This document shows, piece after piece, positions 41,137 through 50,440 of a DNA stretch of 64,000 bases (position 1 is its first letter; each line of letters starts with the position of its first letter). The translations under genes and the position numbers were made by a program. This DNA comes from Pseudomonas sp. L5B5 (GTDB taxonomy: Bacteria > Pseudomonadota > Gammaproteobacteria > Pseudomonadales > Pseudomonadaceae), in assembly GCF_020520285.1 (NCBI RefSeq), contig NZ_CP084742.1:5022001-5086000 (forward strand). Direction: 5' to 3'. The notes beneath the pieces were generated by a model that did not search any database, was not told the origin of the DNA, and worked only from the letters and a program-made list of their open reading frames with translations.

Positions 41137-42148
41137 CGCGGCGGTTGCCCCTGTCGGCGGCAGCCTTGGCGGCCTCGTCGTCGGCTTGCAGCTCGAAGCG
41201 CTCATAGGCTTCGACGATGCGCTGCACCAGCGGATGGCGCACCACGTCCTTGGGCATGAAGTGAGTGAAGCTGATGCCGGGCACATCCTTGAGCACGTTG
41301 ATCACCTGGGCCAGGCCCGACTTGGTGCCCTTGGGCAGGTCGACCTGGGTGATGTCGCCGGTGATCACTGCGGTGGAGCCAAAACCGATCCGGGTGAGGA
41401 ACATCTTCATCTGTTCCACGGTGGTGTTCTGGCTTTCATCGAGGATGATGAAGCTGTTGTTCAGGGTCCGGCCGCGCATGTAGGCCAGGGGCGCGATCTC
41501 GATGACCTGGCGCTCGATCAGCTTGGCCACCTGTTCGAAGCCGAGCATTTCATACAGCGCGTCATACAGCGGACGCAGGTACGGGTCGATTTTTTGCGCC
41601 AGGTCGCCAGGCAGGAAGCCCAGTTTTTCGCCCGCTTCCACCGCTGGGCGCACCAGCAGGATGCGGCGCACTTGCTCGCGTTCCAGGGCATCCACGGCGC
41701 AGGCCACGGCCAGGTAGGTCTTGCCGGTGCCGGCCGGGCCAATGCCGAAGTTGATGTCGTTGCCGAGGATCTCCTTGACGTAGCGCTGCTGATTCAGGCC
41801 GCGGGGGCGAATCATGCCTTTCTTGGTGCGCAAGGCTACGGCGGCGTCGGCGACCGAAGGATTGTCGAGCTCTTCCACGGCGGATTCCTGCAGGAACAGG
41901 TGCACCAGGTCCGGCGACAGCTCGGTGCCCTTGGTTTCCCGGTAGAGACGGCGCAGGAGATGTTCGGCGGAGGTGGTGTGCTTGGGTTCGCCAATCAGTT
42001 CGAACTGATTGCCGCGATTGCGGATCTCGATCGTCAGGCGCTGCTCGATCAAGCGCAAGTGCTCGTCGAACTGCCCGCACAGGTTGGCGAAACGGCGAGC
42101 CTCGAAGGGCTCGAGGATGAAACGATGAGGTTCTATGGGTGCGTTCAA
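41129..42148 (-). CDS. PhoH-like ATPase (PhoL/YbeZ)
   Basis: 339 residues. The P-loop NTPase has Walker [12 protein letters not shown] and a Walker B-like block [29 protein letters not shown] is the conserved C-terminal block. The PhoH-YbeY pair is widespread and YbeZ interacts with YbeY in RNA metabolism. The C-terminal tail is charged ([16 protein letters not shown]). It overlaps ybeY by 8 bp and lies 174 bp after miaB. Confidence 0.93.
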   Translation of the reverse strand: MNAPIEPHRFILEPFEARRFANLCGQFDEHLRLIEQRLTIEIRNRGNQFELIGEPKHTTSAEHLLRRLYRETKGTELSPDLVHLFLQESAVEELDNPSVADAAVALRTKKGMIRPRGLNQQRYVKEILGNDINFGIGPAGTGKTYLAVACAVDALEREQVRRILLVRPAVEAGEKLGFLPGDLAQKIDPYLRPLYDALYEMLGFEQVAKLIERQVIEIAPLAYMRGRTLNNSFIILDESQNTTVEQMKMFLTRIGFGSTAVITGDITQVDLPKGTKSGLAQVINVLKDVPGISFTHFMPKDVVRHPLVQRIVEAYERFELQADDEAAKAAADRGNRRDA

Positions 42149-42322
42149 GGTCGTTTTTAGCCGCCCAACGGCAATTAAGATGAATTCAAGGATAACGCCA
42201 GCAGCCTGGGTGCGAAAGCTCTTATGCGGGGCAATGACTGTCGGTATTTTTTCCCGGGTCGGCTGAGCGTGGAAGCAGCCTGCCTGGCCAGCAGGTTCCC
42301 ACGCAGGCCGGCTTCCAGGTTC

Positions 42323-43651
42323 CTACACCAGCAGTGAGCCACGCAGCGAATGGGGTTGCGCAGCGTCGATGTGGACATCGGCGAATTGGCCGATCAGCGT
42401 CGGATCATCGCAGCGGAAGTTGACGATCCGGTTGTTCTCGGTCCGCCCCTGAAGCTCCCCGGGGTCTTTCTTCGAGTAGTCGGTCACCAGGATCCGCTGG
42501 ATCGAGCCCACCATTTGTCGGCTGATTTCAAACCCCTGCTGGTTCAAGCGGTGCTGCAGGGCGCTCAGGCGCTCCTTCTTCAGGGCTTCGGGGGTATCGT
42601 CCGCCAGGTCGGCGGCCGGAGTGCCCGGGCGCGGGCTGTAGACGAAGGAGTAGGAGAAGTCGAACCCTACGTCCTCGATCAGCTTCATGGTCTGCTGGAA
42701 GTCCTTTTCGGTTTCTCCCGGGAATCCGACGATGAAGTCCGAGCTGATGCAGATCCCCGGTACCGCCGCGCGCAGCTTGCGCAGTTTGGATTTGTATTCC
42801 AGGGCGGTGTGGTTGCGCTTCATCGCGGCCAGGATCCTGTCGGAGCCCGACTGGACCGGCAGGTGCAGGTGCTTCACCAGCTCCGGCACTTCGGCGTGGG
42901 CCTGGATCAGGCTGTCGGAGAACTCCAGTGGGTGCGAGGTGGTGTAGCGGATCCGCTCGATGCCGTCGACGGCGGCGACCACGCGGATCAGCTCGGCCAG
43001 GTCGGCGACGCGTCCCTCATGGGTCTGGCCGCGGTAACCGTTGACGTTCTGGCCCAGCAGGGTGACTTCGCGAACGCCGTTCTCGGCCAGGTGGATGATC
43101 TCGGCGATCACGTCGTCGAACGGCCGGCTGACTTCTTCGCCACGGGTATAGGGCACGACGCAGAACGTGCAGTACTTGCTGCAGCCTTCCATCACCGAGA
43201 CATAGGCGCTGGGGCCATCGATGCGTGGCTCGGGCAGGTGGTCGAACTTTTCGATCTCCGGGAACGACACATCCACCTGCGGCAGCTTGGTACTCCGGGC
43301 GATGTCGATCATTTCCGGCAGGCGGTGCAGGGTCTGCGGGCCGAAGACCACGTCCACATAGGGGGCCCGGTCGCGAATGGCCGCGCCTTCCTGGCTGGCC
43401 ACGCAGCCGCCCACGGCGATCACCATGTCCGGGTTGGCCAGCTTCAGCTCGCGCCAGCGCCCCAGTTGGGAGTAGACCCGGTCCTGGGCGCGCTCGCGGA
43501 TGGAGCAGGTATTGAGCAGGATGACGTCCGCGTCTTCGGCGCGAGCCGTGACTTCCAGGGCCTGGTGCTCACCCAGCAGATCCACCATGCGCGAGCTGTC
43601 GTACTCGTTCATCTGGCAACCGTGGGTTTCGATGTAAAGCTTCTTGGCCAT
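42323..43651 (-). CDS. miaB: tRNA-2-methylthio-N6-dimethylallyladenosine synthase MiaB
   Basis: 442 residues from [19 protein letters not shown]. This radical-SAM methylthiotransferase acts on A37 of tRNAs. The N-terminal UPF0004 domain has the auxiliary cluster Cys (Cys12, CSIRERA and VGGCVAS). The radical-SAM motif is [16 protein letters not shown], and the TRAM domain is C-terminal. A perfect TATAAT lies about 35 bp upstream on the minus strand. A region of overlapping GC-rich dyads (about 42250-42320) follows the stop. Confidence 0.96.
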   Translation of the reverse strand: MAKKLYIETHGCQMNEYDSSRMVDLLGEHQALEVTARAEDADVILLNTCSIRERAQDRVYSQLGRWRELKLANPDMVIAVGGCVASQEGAAIRDRAPYVDVVFGPQTLHRLPEMIDIARSTKLPQVDVSFPEIEKFDHLPEPRIDGPSAYVSVMEGCSKYCTFCVVPYTRGEEVSRPFDDVIAEIIHLAENGVREVTLLGQNVNGYRGQTHEGRVADLAELIRVVAAVDGIERIRYTTSHPLEFSDSLIQAHAEVPELVKHLHLPVQSGSDRILAAMKRNHTALEYKSKLRKLRAAVPGICISSDFIVGFPGETEKDFQQTMKLIEDVGFDFSYSFVYSPRPGTPAADLADDTPEALKKERLSALQHRLNQQGFEISRQMVGSIQRILVTDYSKKDPGELQGRTENNRIVNFRCDDPTLIGQFADVHIDAAQPHSLRGSLLV

Positions 43652-43684
43652 GGACGGGTCATCACGTGATTCAAAGAACCGCGC

Positions 43685-43713
43685 ATTATAGGGGCCATGT
43701 CCACAGGTTCCTA
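43685..43713 (-). promoter_or_regulatory. Probable sigma-70 promoter of miaB
   Basis: The minus strand has TATAAT at 43685-43690 and TAGGAA at the -35 position (43708-43713), spacing 17. The -10 is perfect and the -35 weak. Confidence 0.5.
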
Positions 43714-43716
43714 GCA

Positions 43717-43743
43717 TTGCACGTCGGGTAGCTATGCTATAGT
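43717..43743 (+). promoter_or_regulatory. Probable sigma-70 promoter of the DUF1820 gene
   Basis: TTGCAC (43717-43722) and TATAGT (43738-43743) with a 15-bp spacer lie 42 bp before the ATG at 43785 and divergent to miaB. Confidence 0.4.
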
Positions 43744-43784
43744 TCGCGCCCCATTTTTGTCCGTCGATCTGTTACCCGCCCGCC

Positions 43785-44111
43785 ATGACCAAACGCGAAG
43801 CTCCAATCTACAAGGTGATTTTCCTCAACCAGGGCCAGGTGTTCGAGATGTACGCCAAGCAGATCTATCAAAGCGATCTGTGGGGGTTCCTGGAGGTCGA
43901 GGAGTTCGTTTTTGGCGAGCGCACGCAAGTGGTGGTCGATCCCAGCGAAGAAAAACTCAAGGCCCAGTTCGAAGGCGTCGTGCGCAGTTTCGTGCCGATG
44001 CACTCGATCGTGCGCATCGACGAAGTGGAGCGCCTGGGGACGCCGAAGATCAGCGAGGCCCGTGGCGTGGGCAACGTCATGCCGTTCCCGATGCCGATGC
44101 CCGAAAAATAG
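43785..44111 (+). CDS. DUF1820 family protein
   Basis: 108 residues, soluble, no signal peptide. Sequence features recognised as DUF1820 are IYKVIFLNQGQVFEMYAKQI, GFLEVEEFVFGE and PMHSIVRIDEVERLGT, ending in a Met/Pro tail (VMPFPMPMPEK). The function is unknown. It is a single-gene unit between divergent miaB and the convergent Sel1-repeat gene. Confidence 0.85.
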   Translation: MTKREAPIYKVIFLNQGQVFEMYAKQIYQSDLWGFLEVEEFVFGERTQVVVDPSEEKLKAQFEGVVRSFVPMHSIVRIDEVERLGTPKISEARGVGNVMPFPMPMPEK

Positions 44112-44179
44112 CCTCGTCCGATTTCTTTTGCCGTTTGTCATGATGCGCCGCCTTGCTGGTCAGCGGCTGGCGCGAACTG

Positions 44180-44734
44180 TCAGGGCAGGGGTGAGAAGGG
44201 CGAGCGGCCGTCGGCGCTCTGCAATTCCAGCAGGTACTTGCGAAAAATCTGTCCCAGCACCTGGGTGGCGACTTCCAGCTCGTCGCGCTGCATGTGCTCG
44301 GCGACTTCATCGGCGGTGTCCAGGGCATCTTCGGCGCCATTGACCGCAGCCATCTTCAGCACGATGTAGGCCTGGACGTTGTTGGCCGGTACACCTTCGC
44401 CATGGAAGAACATGGTGCCCAGCTTGAACTGCGCCTGGGCGTGTCCTTGCAGGGAGGCTTTCTCGAAGTAGCTCAGGGCCTGGTTGAGGTCGCGTGGCGC
44501 GCCCTTGCCCTCGTAGTAGAACTCACCCAACTCGTATTGCGCCTGTGCATCCCCGTCATCGGCGGCTTTCTGGCACGCGGCAAGTGCCTCGGCTTGTTCC
44601 TGTGCCTGGGGATCGAGGGTGCAGCGACCCAGCGCCGGGATCAACAACGAGTTGCCGCCTGCTTGTGCGTGCGCCAGCAGGGGTTGAAGGAGCAACAGGC
44701 AGCCCAGTGTCAGGGCGCGGCCGGTGCGGTTCAT
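44180..44734 (-). CDS. Sel1-like repeat protein, secreted
   Basis: 184 residues from MNRTGRALTLG (AGAGGTAAG upstream). The signal peptide is cut near LLAHAQA. At least two Sel1-type repeats lie at about 70-140: AQYELGEFYYEGKGAPRDLNQALSYFEKA and AQFKLGTMFFHGEGVPANNVQAYIVLKMA. Such repeats mediate protein contacts. The partner is unknown. It is monocistronic, between the DUF1820 gene and the hemL terminator. Confidence 0.85.
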   Translation of the reverse strand: MNRTGRALTLGCLLLLQPLLAHAQAGGNSLLIPALGRCTLDPQAQEQAEALAACQKAADDGDAQAQYELGEFYYEGKGAPRDLNQALSYFEKASLQGHAQAQFKLGTMFFHGEGVPANNVQAYIVLKMAAVNGAEDALDTADEVAEHMQRDELEVATQVLGQIFRKYLLELQSADGRSPFSPLP

Positions 44735-44903
44735 GGGAATCGACTTACCTCTGAGGGGCGCGCGGGCCAGCGTGGGGCCCAATCAGCGCGCATTATGAAA
44801 TAAGCAGGGCCCACCTTACAAAGTCTTTGCTCGTTTTTCTGCTGCATGGGCGCGATATCCGACGCTTTCGCCAGTATTTCCCCTGTTGTGGGGTGCAAAT
44901 TCC

Positions 44904-44948
44904 GAGTAAAGAGCTCGACGGACGCAGCAGGGCGCTGCGTCCGTCGAG
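44904..44948 (-). terminator. Terminator of hemL
   Basis: A perfect 15-bp stem (44934-44948 with 44914-44928, 5-base loop) starts 6 bp after the hemL stop on the minus strand and is followed by CTCTTTACTC. Confidence 0.85.
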
Positions 44949-44953
44949 TCGAT

Positions 44954-46237
44954 TCACTTCAGCGCGGCAAAGGCGCGTTCTGCAGCATCCAGGGTCAGCT
45001 TCAGCTCGGTCTCGCCGTGGGCGATCGAGGTGAAGCCCGCTTCGAAGGCGCTTGGCGCCAGGTATACGCCACCTTCGAGCATCAGGTGGAAGAAGCGCTT
45101 GAACAGGTTCGCGTCGCTGGACATCACGTCATCGAAGGTGACGATGTCATCGGCGCCACTGAAGTACAGGCCGAACATGCCTCCCGCCTGGGTGGTGACG
45201 AACGGGATGCCGGCGGCATCGGCGCGTTGCTGCAGGCCATCGAGCAGACGGCTGGTGTAGTCGCTGAGTTCGGCGTGGAAGCCCGGGCGGCTGATCAGGC
45301 GCAGGGTGGTCAGGCCTGCGGCCATGGCCAGCGGGTTACCGGACAGGGTACCGGCCTGGTAGACCGCACCCAGCGGCGCGATGTGCTCCATGATCTGGCG
45401 CTTGCCACCGAAACAGCCCACTGGCATGCCGCCACCGATGATCTTGCCGAAGGTCGACAGGTCCGGGGTTACGCCGTAGTGGGCCTGGGCGCCGCCGAGG
45501 GCGACCCGGAAGCCGGTCATCACTTCGTCGAAGATCAGCACCACGCCATGCTTGTCGCACTGCTCGCGCAGGCCTTCGAGGAAACCGGGAGCCGGGGGCA
45601 CGCAGTTCATGTTGCCGGCCACGGGCTCGACGATGATGCAGGCCACGTCCTTGCCGGTCTCGGCGAGCATCTTCTGCACGGCGTCCAGGTCGTTGAACGG
45701 CAGGGTCAGGGTGTGCTTGGCGAAGTCCGCCGGTACCCCGGCCGAGCTGGGTACGCCCTGGGTCAGCAGGCCGGAACCGGCCTTGACCAGCAGGCTGTCG
45801 GAATGGCCGTGGTAGCAGCCTTCGAACTTGATGATGGCATCACGGCCGGTGTAGCCACGGGCGAGGCGGATGGCGCTCATGGTGGCTTCGGTGCCGGAGC
45901 TGACCATGCGCACCATCTCCATGGACGGCACGATGGAGCACACCAGGTCGGCCATCTCGGTTTCCATGGCGGTCGGTGCGCCGTAGGACAGGCCGTGCTC
46001 CAGCTGCTTGCGTACCGCATCCAGCACCTGCGGGTGGCTGTGGCCCAGGATCATCGGGCCCCAGGAGCCGACATAGTCGACATAACGCTTGTCGTCTTCG
46101 TCGGTGACGTAGGCGCCTTCGGCGTGCTTGAAGAACAGCGGAGTGCCGCCCACGCTGCGGAAGGCCCGGACTGGCGAGTTGACGCCACCGGGAATGTGTT
46201 TCTGGGCGTTGGCAAACAGGGTTTCGGAACGAGACAT
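44954..46237 (-). CDS. hemL: Glutamate-1-semialdehyde 2,1-aminomutase (HemL)
   Basis: 427 residues from [18 protein letters not shown]. This PLP enzyme makes 5-aminolevulinate in the C5 heme pathway. [25 protein letters not shown], the [12 protein letters not shown] block, and [14 protein letters not shown] with the PLP-binding Lys are all present. It lies 32 bp after thiE on the same strand, so thiD-thiE-hemL may be cotranscribed up to the strong terminator. Confidence 0.96.
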   Translation of the reverse strand: MSRSETLFANAQKHIPGGVNSPVRAFRSVGGTPLFFKHAEGAYVTDEDDKRYVDYVGSWGPMILGHSHPQVLDAVRKQLEHGLSYGAPTAMETEMADLVCSIVPSMEMVRMVSSGTEATMSAIRLARGYTGRDAIIKFEGCYHGHSDSLLVKAGSGLLTQGVPSSAGVPADFAKHTLTLPFNDLDAVQKMLAETGKDVACIIVEPVAGNMNCVPPAPGFLEGLREQCDKHGVVLIFDEVMTGFRVALGGAQAHYGVTPDLSTFGKIIGGGMPVGCFGGKRQIMEHIAPLGAVYQAGTLSGNPLAMAAGLTTLRLISRPGFHAELSDYTSRLLDGLQQRADAAGIPFVTTQAGGMFGLYFSGADDIVTFDDVMSSDANLFKRFFHLMLEGGVYLAPSAFEAGFTSIAHGETELKLTLDAAERAFAALK

Positions 46238-46269
46238 GGCAGGGCTCTCAAAAATCAGCAATTGACTAT

Positions 46270-46893
46270 TCAACGATCGAACAGGGCATTGAAGGCTCGG
46301 GCGCGTTGGGTTACCTGCTCGGCGCTGTCGGCGCCGAACAGCCCGTGGACCACGGCCAGCAGGTCGGCGCCATGGCTGACCAGCGGCGCTGCGTTATCCA
46401 GGGTAATGCCGCCGATTACGCAGATGGGCAGTTGCAGGCTGGCCCGGGCCTGGTCCAGCAGCTCCAGGTTGGCAGTGGGCGCGCCGGGCTTGGTGGTGGA
46501 GTTGAAGAAGCGACCGAAGGCGACATAGCTGGCGCCTTCCCGGGCCGCTTGCTCGGCCAGCGCCAGCTGGCTGTGACAGGTGGCGCCGATGATCGCCTGG
46601 CGGCCCAGCAGGGCCCGGGCCGGTGTCAGTGGGCCGTCGGTCTGGCCCAGGTGTACGCCGGCACCGATCCGAGCCGCCAACTCGGCGTCATCGTTGATGA
46701 TCAGGTGGGTCTTGTAGCGCTCGCACAGGCCGAGCAGGGCTTCGGCTTCCCGCAGGCGGCGGGCCTGGTCGTCGCTCTTGTCGCGGTACTGCAGCAGGGT
46801 GACACCGCCTTCCAGCGCTGCCTCTACATATTCCTGGAACTTGCCGGCCAACAGCTGGCTGTCGGTGATGGCGTACAGACCACGTAGTTTCAT
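46270..46893 (-). CDS. thiE: Thiamine-phosphate synthase (ThiE)
   Basis: 207 residues, TIM barrel. It couples HMP-PP with thiazole phosphate. Motifs: GLYAITDS at the start, [36 protein letters not shown] and [19 protein letters not shown]. It starts 18 bp after thiD. I see no TPP riboswitch upstream of thiD. Confidence 0.95.
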   Translation of the reverse strand: MKLRGLYAITDSQLLAGKFQEYVEAALEGGVTLLQYRDKSDDQARRLREAEALLGLCERYKTHLIINDDAELAARIGAGVHLGQTDGPLTPARALLGRQAIIGATCHSQLALAEQAAREGASYVAFGRFFNSTTKPGAPTANLELLDQARASLQLPICVIGGITLDNAAPLVSHGADLLAVVHGLFGADSAEQVTQRARAFNALFDR

Positions 46894-46911
46894 TGGGCGG
46901 GCCTCATGACA

Positions 46912-47709
46912 TTACGAGCAGAAATCCAGCGGCAGGCGGCGCGGGACGAATTGGCCACGCCCCAGTTGTTCGGCGTCGCGCAGGGTCCGCCAGGTGTAGT
47001 CCAGGGCCGTTTTCACGGCGCTGGCCAAGTGCTCGCCCTGGGCCAGGCGGCCGGCGAGGGCGCTGGCCAGGGTGCAGCCGGAACCATGGTAGCTGCCTGG
47101 CAGGCGCTGGCAGGTATAGGTTTCACGCAGGCCATCGCGGCTGTACAGGCGGTTGTGCACTTCGTGTTCGTCGCCATGGCCGCCGGTGATCAGCAGGTGC
47201 TTGATGTAGGGCAGGAGTTTTTCTGCGCACTGGTCGGCGGTGCCCTCGGGCAGTTCCGCCAGGATCCGGGCTTCGGGGAGGTTGGGGGTGGCGATGGTCG
47301 CCAGGGGCAGCAAGCGTTCGCGCATGGCGTAACCCACTTCGTCCTTGCCCAGCCGGCCACCGCCGCCGGCGCGCAGCACCGGATCGCAGACCAGCGGCAG
47401 GTGCGGGTGCGCCTGGAGCAGCTCGACCACGGTGTCGACCATTTCCAGGGAGCCGAGCATGCCCAGCTTGACCGCGGCCACCGTGGAATCATTGAGCACG
47501 GCATTGGCCTGGGCCAGTACCCACTCGCGATCCAGGACGCGGAAATCGCTGACGTTGACCGTATCTTGCACGGTCAGGGCGGTGACAGCCGGAGCTGCAT
47601 GACAACCCTGGGCCAGCAGGGCTTCGATATCTGCCTGCAAGCCGGCGCCGCCACTAGGGTCGTGGCCGGAGAGACAGAGGACAACGGGGCGGGAGCTGTA
47701 GGTATTCAT
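46912..47709 (-). CDS. thiD: Hydroxymethylpyrimidine/phosphomethylpyrimidine kinase (ThiD)
   Basis: 265 residues from MNTYSSRPVVLCLSGHDPSGGAG. The longer frame to 47805 enters the intergenic region and is not family-like. It has a ribokinase-type fold: SGHDPSGGAGLQADIEAL at the N-terminus, KLGMLGS, VCDPVLRAGGG, and GSYHGSGCTLASALAG with the catalytic Cys/anion-hole GxGC motif. It phosphorylates HMP twice for thiamine synthesis. It is divergent from ladS with 290 bp between. Confidence 0.94.
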   Translation of the reverse strand: MNTYSSRPVVLCLSGHDPSGGAGLQADIEALLAQGCHAAPAVTALTVQDTVNVSDFRVLDREWVLAQANAVLNDSTVAAVKLGMLGSLEMVDTVVELLQAHPHLPLVCDPVLRAGGGGRLGKDEVGYAMRERLLPLATIATPNLPEARILAELPEGTADQCAEKLLPYIKHLLITGGHGDEHEVHNRLYSRDGLRETYTCQRLPGSYHGSGCTLASALAGRLAQGEHLASAVKTALDYTWRTLRDAEQLGRGQFVPRRLPLDFCS

Positions 47710-47999
47710 GGGCGGCGAGCTTACCACCAAACGCTTTTTTGCGCGGCGCCTGGCGTGGAATGTGCCACGGCGCTTGCTCCGGGGCGGGGAACCTGACCAA
47801 GGCAACAGCTCTAGCTCGCTGGATTGCGCTGAAATGCCCGTTCTAGAGCCTTTAGACTAAAATTCGCAATGGTGTTCAATGGCCATCAGCGGCTATGCTA
47901 GAGTGGTTTCAAACCAATAACAGGTCATGCTGGTTGACGTCTACTCAAGGGAAATGGGGGACTTCCTGACACAACCGGACAAGCCACGCCGGGGCTTTA
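47710..47999. other. Divergent region thiD / ladS
   Basis: This 290-bp region holds a possible -10 (TATGCT near 47893) for ladS and several short A/T-rich patches. I see no THI-box-like riboswitch, no sigma-54 site and no small gene with a credible RBS. Confidence 0.4.
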
Positions 48000-50366
48000 A
48001 TGCGCTATTTGCTGATGTTGCTGTTGAGCCTGCCGATGCTGGCCGGTGCCGTCGAGTTCGACGAGTTCACCCAGCGCCTGCCCCTGGGCCGCGCGATGCA
48101 AGTCCTCGAGGACACCGGTGGCCAGGCGACGATCGCCGATGTCAGCTCTGGTGCTTTGGCCGGGTACTTCAAGGCCCATGACAAGGACACGCTCAATGCC
48201 GGCTACTCGCGTTCGGCATTCTGGCTCAAGATCGACCTGGACTACCGTCCCGCGAATCCGGCCGCACAACGCAGCTGGTTGCTGGAGCTGGCCTATCCGC
48301 CCCTGGATCACCTGGACCTGTACGTCCCCGACGAAGCAGGTGGTTACCGCCTGGCCGGGCGTACCGGCGATGCCTTGCCCTTCGACAGCCGGCAGATCCG
48401 CCAGAACAACTACCTGTTCAACCTGAATTTCTCTCCCCACGAACACCAGACGGTCTACTTGCGCCTGGCCAGCGAGGGTTCGATCCAGGCCCCGGTGAGT
48501 CTCTGGTCCGGCACCGCCTATCTCGAGGCCCAGCCGGTACGGCTGTATGTGCTCGGGCTGATCTACGGGGTGCTGCTGGGGATGCTGGTGTACAACCTGT
48601 TCATCTACCTCAGCGTGCGTGATACCAGCTACCTCTACTACATCGTCTATATAGCTTCGTTCGGCCTGTACCAGCTCTCGGTCAACGGTGCCGCGGTGGA
48701 GTACTTCTGGCCCGACAATCCCTGGTGGGCCAATGCCGCCACGCCCTTCTTCATCGGTTCGGCCGGCCTGTTCGGCAGCCAGTTCGCCCGCAGCTTCCTG
48801 CAGACTTCCCAGCACAGTCCCTGGGTCGACCGCATACTGCTGGCGCTGATGGGATTCGGCGCCCTGGTCATGGCCTTGTCGCTGATGACCAGCTACGCCC
48901 TGGCGCTGCGCCTGGCCACCACCCTGGCCCTGGTCTTCACCGTGGTGATCTACGTGGCGGGCATCGTTGCCTGGTGCCGCGGCCTGCGGGTGGCGCGCTA
49001 CTTCATCATCGCCTGGTCGGCCTTCCTGTTCGGCGGGGTGATCAACACACTGATGGTCCTGGGCTACCTGCCGAACGTGTTCCTGACCATGTATGCCAGC
49101 CAGATCGGCTCGGCGATCGAGGTGGCGCTGCTGTCCCTGGCCCTGGCCGACCGGATCAACTCGATGCGCGAGCAGCAGGCCCAGACCTTGCTGGAGGCCG
49201 GGCAGAAACTGGAGGTGCTGAACCAGCAGCTGGCCCACAGCAACCGGCTCAAGGATGAATTCCTGGCCACCCTGACCCACGAACTGCGCACGCCGATGAA
49301 CGGTGTCATCGGCTCTCTGGAATTGATGCAGACCCTGGAGCTGGACCCTGAACTGGAACAGTACCAGCAGACCGCCGCCGGTTCCGCCCGCGACATGATG
49401 CGCATGGTCAACGGCATCCTCACCCTGACCGAATTGCAGGCTGGCAAGCTCACTGCGCAGTGCCAGCCGTTCAGCCTGCGCTCGCTGCTCAGCGCCTTGC
49501 AGACCCAGTTCGGGGCCAGTGCGGCGAACAAGTCGCTGTCCTTCCAGGTTGATCTGGGCACCGGCCTGCCCGACCGCCTGCTAGGGGATCGCTGCAAGCT
49601 CAGCCACTGCCTGGAATGCCTGCTGGAAAACGCGATCAAGTTCACCCCCAGCGGCGGAGTCGTCTTGCGCGTCGTCAACCGGGCCGCGCCAGCGGGACGA
49701 CTGAACCTGACCTTCGAGGTGATCGACAGCGGCATCGGCTTCATCAACCTGGATGAGGCCACCCTGTACCAGCGCTTCTTCCAGCTCGATGGTTCCATGA
49801 CCCGTGAATACGGCGGCTTGGGCATCGGCCTGGCGATCTGCAGGCAACTGGTGGAATTGCTGGGTGGGCAACTGACTCACGAGTCGACCCCAGGCCATGG
49901 CAGCTGCTTCCGCCTGCATGTGCAATTCGACTGCCAGGAGCCTGTCGCACGCTCGCCGGCGACACGCCCGCGGCGCCTGCCCCAGGATTGCACCGTGCTG
50001 CTGATCGATGACAACGACGTCAATCAGCTGGTGCTGCGGGGCATGTTGCTCAAGCTGGGGTACCGGGTGCGTACCGTCGCCAGCCCTACGGATGCCTTGC
50101 AAGTGCTGGGGCGCGAGGCCATCAGCGCCGTGCTGGTGGAGGGTGACATCAGCCCCGCGCAATTGGGGGCGTTCCGTCTCCAGGCCCAGGCGTTGCCGGG
50201 TTATGCCCGTTTGCCGGTCCTGTTGGCGTGCATGCCCGGTACAGAGGGCTGCATTGCCGGCTCCGGTGCCGATTACCTGGGCAAACCGGTGAAGTTCGAG
50301 GCATTGCAGGCGGTACTGGTCAAATATGTATTGCTCGAAGAACAAGGCGAAAGCGCCGATATTTAG
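48000..50366 (+). CDS. ladS: Hybrid sensor histidine kinase LadS
   Basis: 788 residues, matching the length and position of P. aeruginosa LadS. A signal peptide is followed by a periplasmic 7TMR-DISMED2 domain (about 20-175), seven membrane helices (about 180-380), HisKA with His427 (FLATLTHELRTPMNG), HATPase (LLENAIKFTP, DSGIGF, YGGLGIGLAI) and a receiver (about 665-785). LadS feeds the GacS/GacA-Rsm cascade that controls biofilm versus virulence. The receiver keeps IDDND and the late Lys (LGKPVK), but the phospho-acceptor strand reads AVLVEGDISP, where an Asp is expected right before the last four residues, and the beta-4 Thr/Ser is replaced (LLACMPG). Confidence 0.93.
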   Translation: MRYLLMLLLSLPMLAGAVEFDEFTQRLPLGRAMQVLEDTGGQATIADVSSGALAGYFKAHDKDTLNAGYSRSAFWLKIDLDYRPANPAAQRSWLLELAYPPLDHLDLYVPDEAGGYRLAGRTGDALPFDSRQIRQNNYLFNLNFSPHEHQTVYLRLASEGSIQAPVSLWSGTAYLEAQPVRLYVLGLIYGVLLGMLVYNLFIYLSVRDTSYLYYIVYIASFGLYQLSVNGAAVEYFWPDNPWWANAATPFFIGSAGLFGSQFARSFLQTSQHSPWVDRILLALMGFGALVMALSLMTSYALALRLATTLALVFTVVIYVAGIVAWCRGLRVARYFIIAWSAFLFGGVINTLMVLGYLPNVFLTMYASQIGSAIEVALLSLALADRINSMREQQAQTLLEAGQKLEVLNQQLAHSNRLKDEFLATLTHELRTPMNGVIGSLELMQTLELDPELEQYQQTAAGSARDMMRMVNGILTLTELQAGKLTAQCQPFSLRSLLSALQTQFGASAANKSLSFQVDLGTGLPDRLLGDRCKLSHCLECLLENAIKFTPSGGVVLRVVNRAAPAGRLNLTFEVIDSGIGFINLDEATLYQRFFQLDGSMTREYGGLGIGLAICRQLVELLGGQLTHESTPGHGSCFRLHVQFDCQEPVARSPATRPRRLPQDCTVLLIDDNDVNQLVLRGMLLKLGYRVRTVASPTDALQVLGREAISAVLVEGDISPAQLGAFRLQAQALPGYARLPVLLACMPGTEGCIAGSGADYLGKPVKFEALQAVLVKYVLLEEQGESADI

Positions 50367-50440
50367 GCGTATATGCCACTTTGTTCAACGGGAGGCGGGT
50401 GCTTAACTGGGGTCTTGGCACACCCTGAAGGAGCCCCGCT

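Noticed and set aside
42250..42320. Overlapping dyads after miaB
   Set aside because: Several competing partial stems (CCTGC/GCAGG, GGAAGC/GCTTCC) but no single clean terminator or T run.
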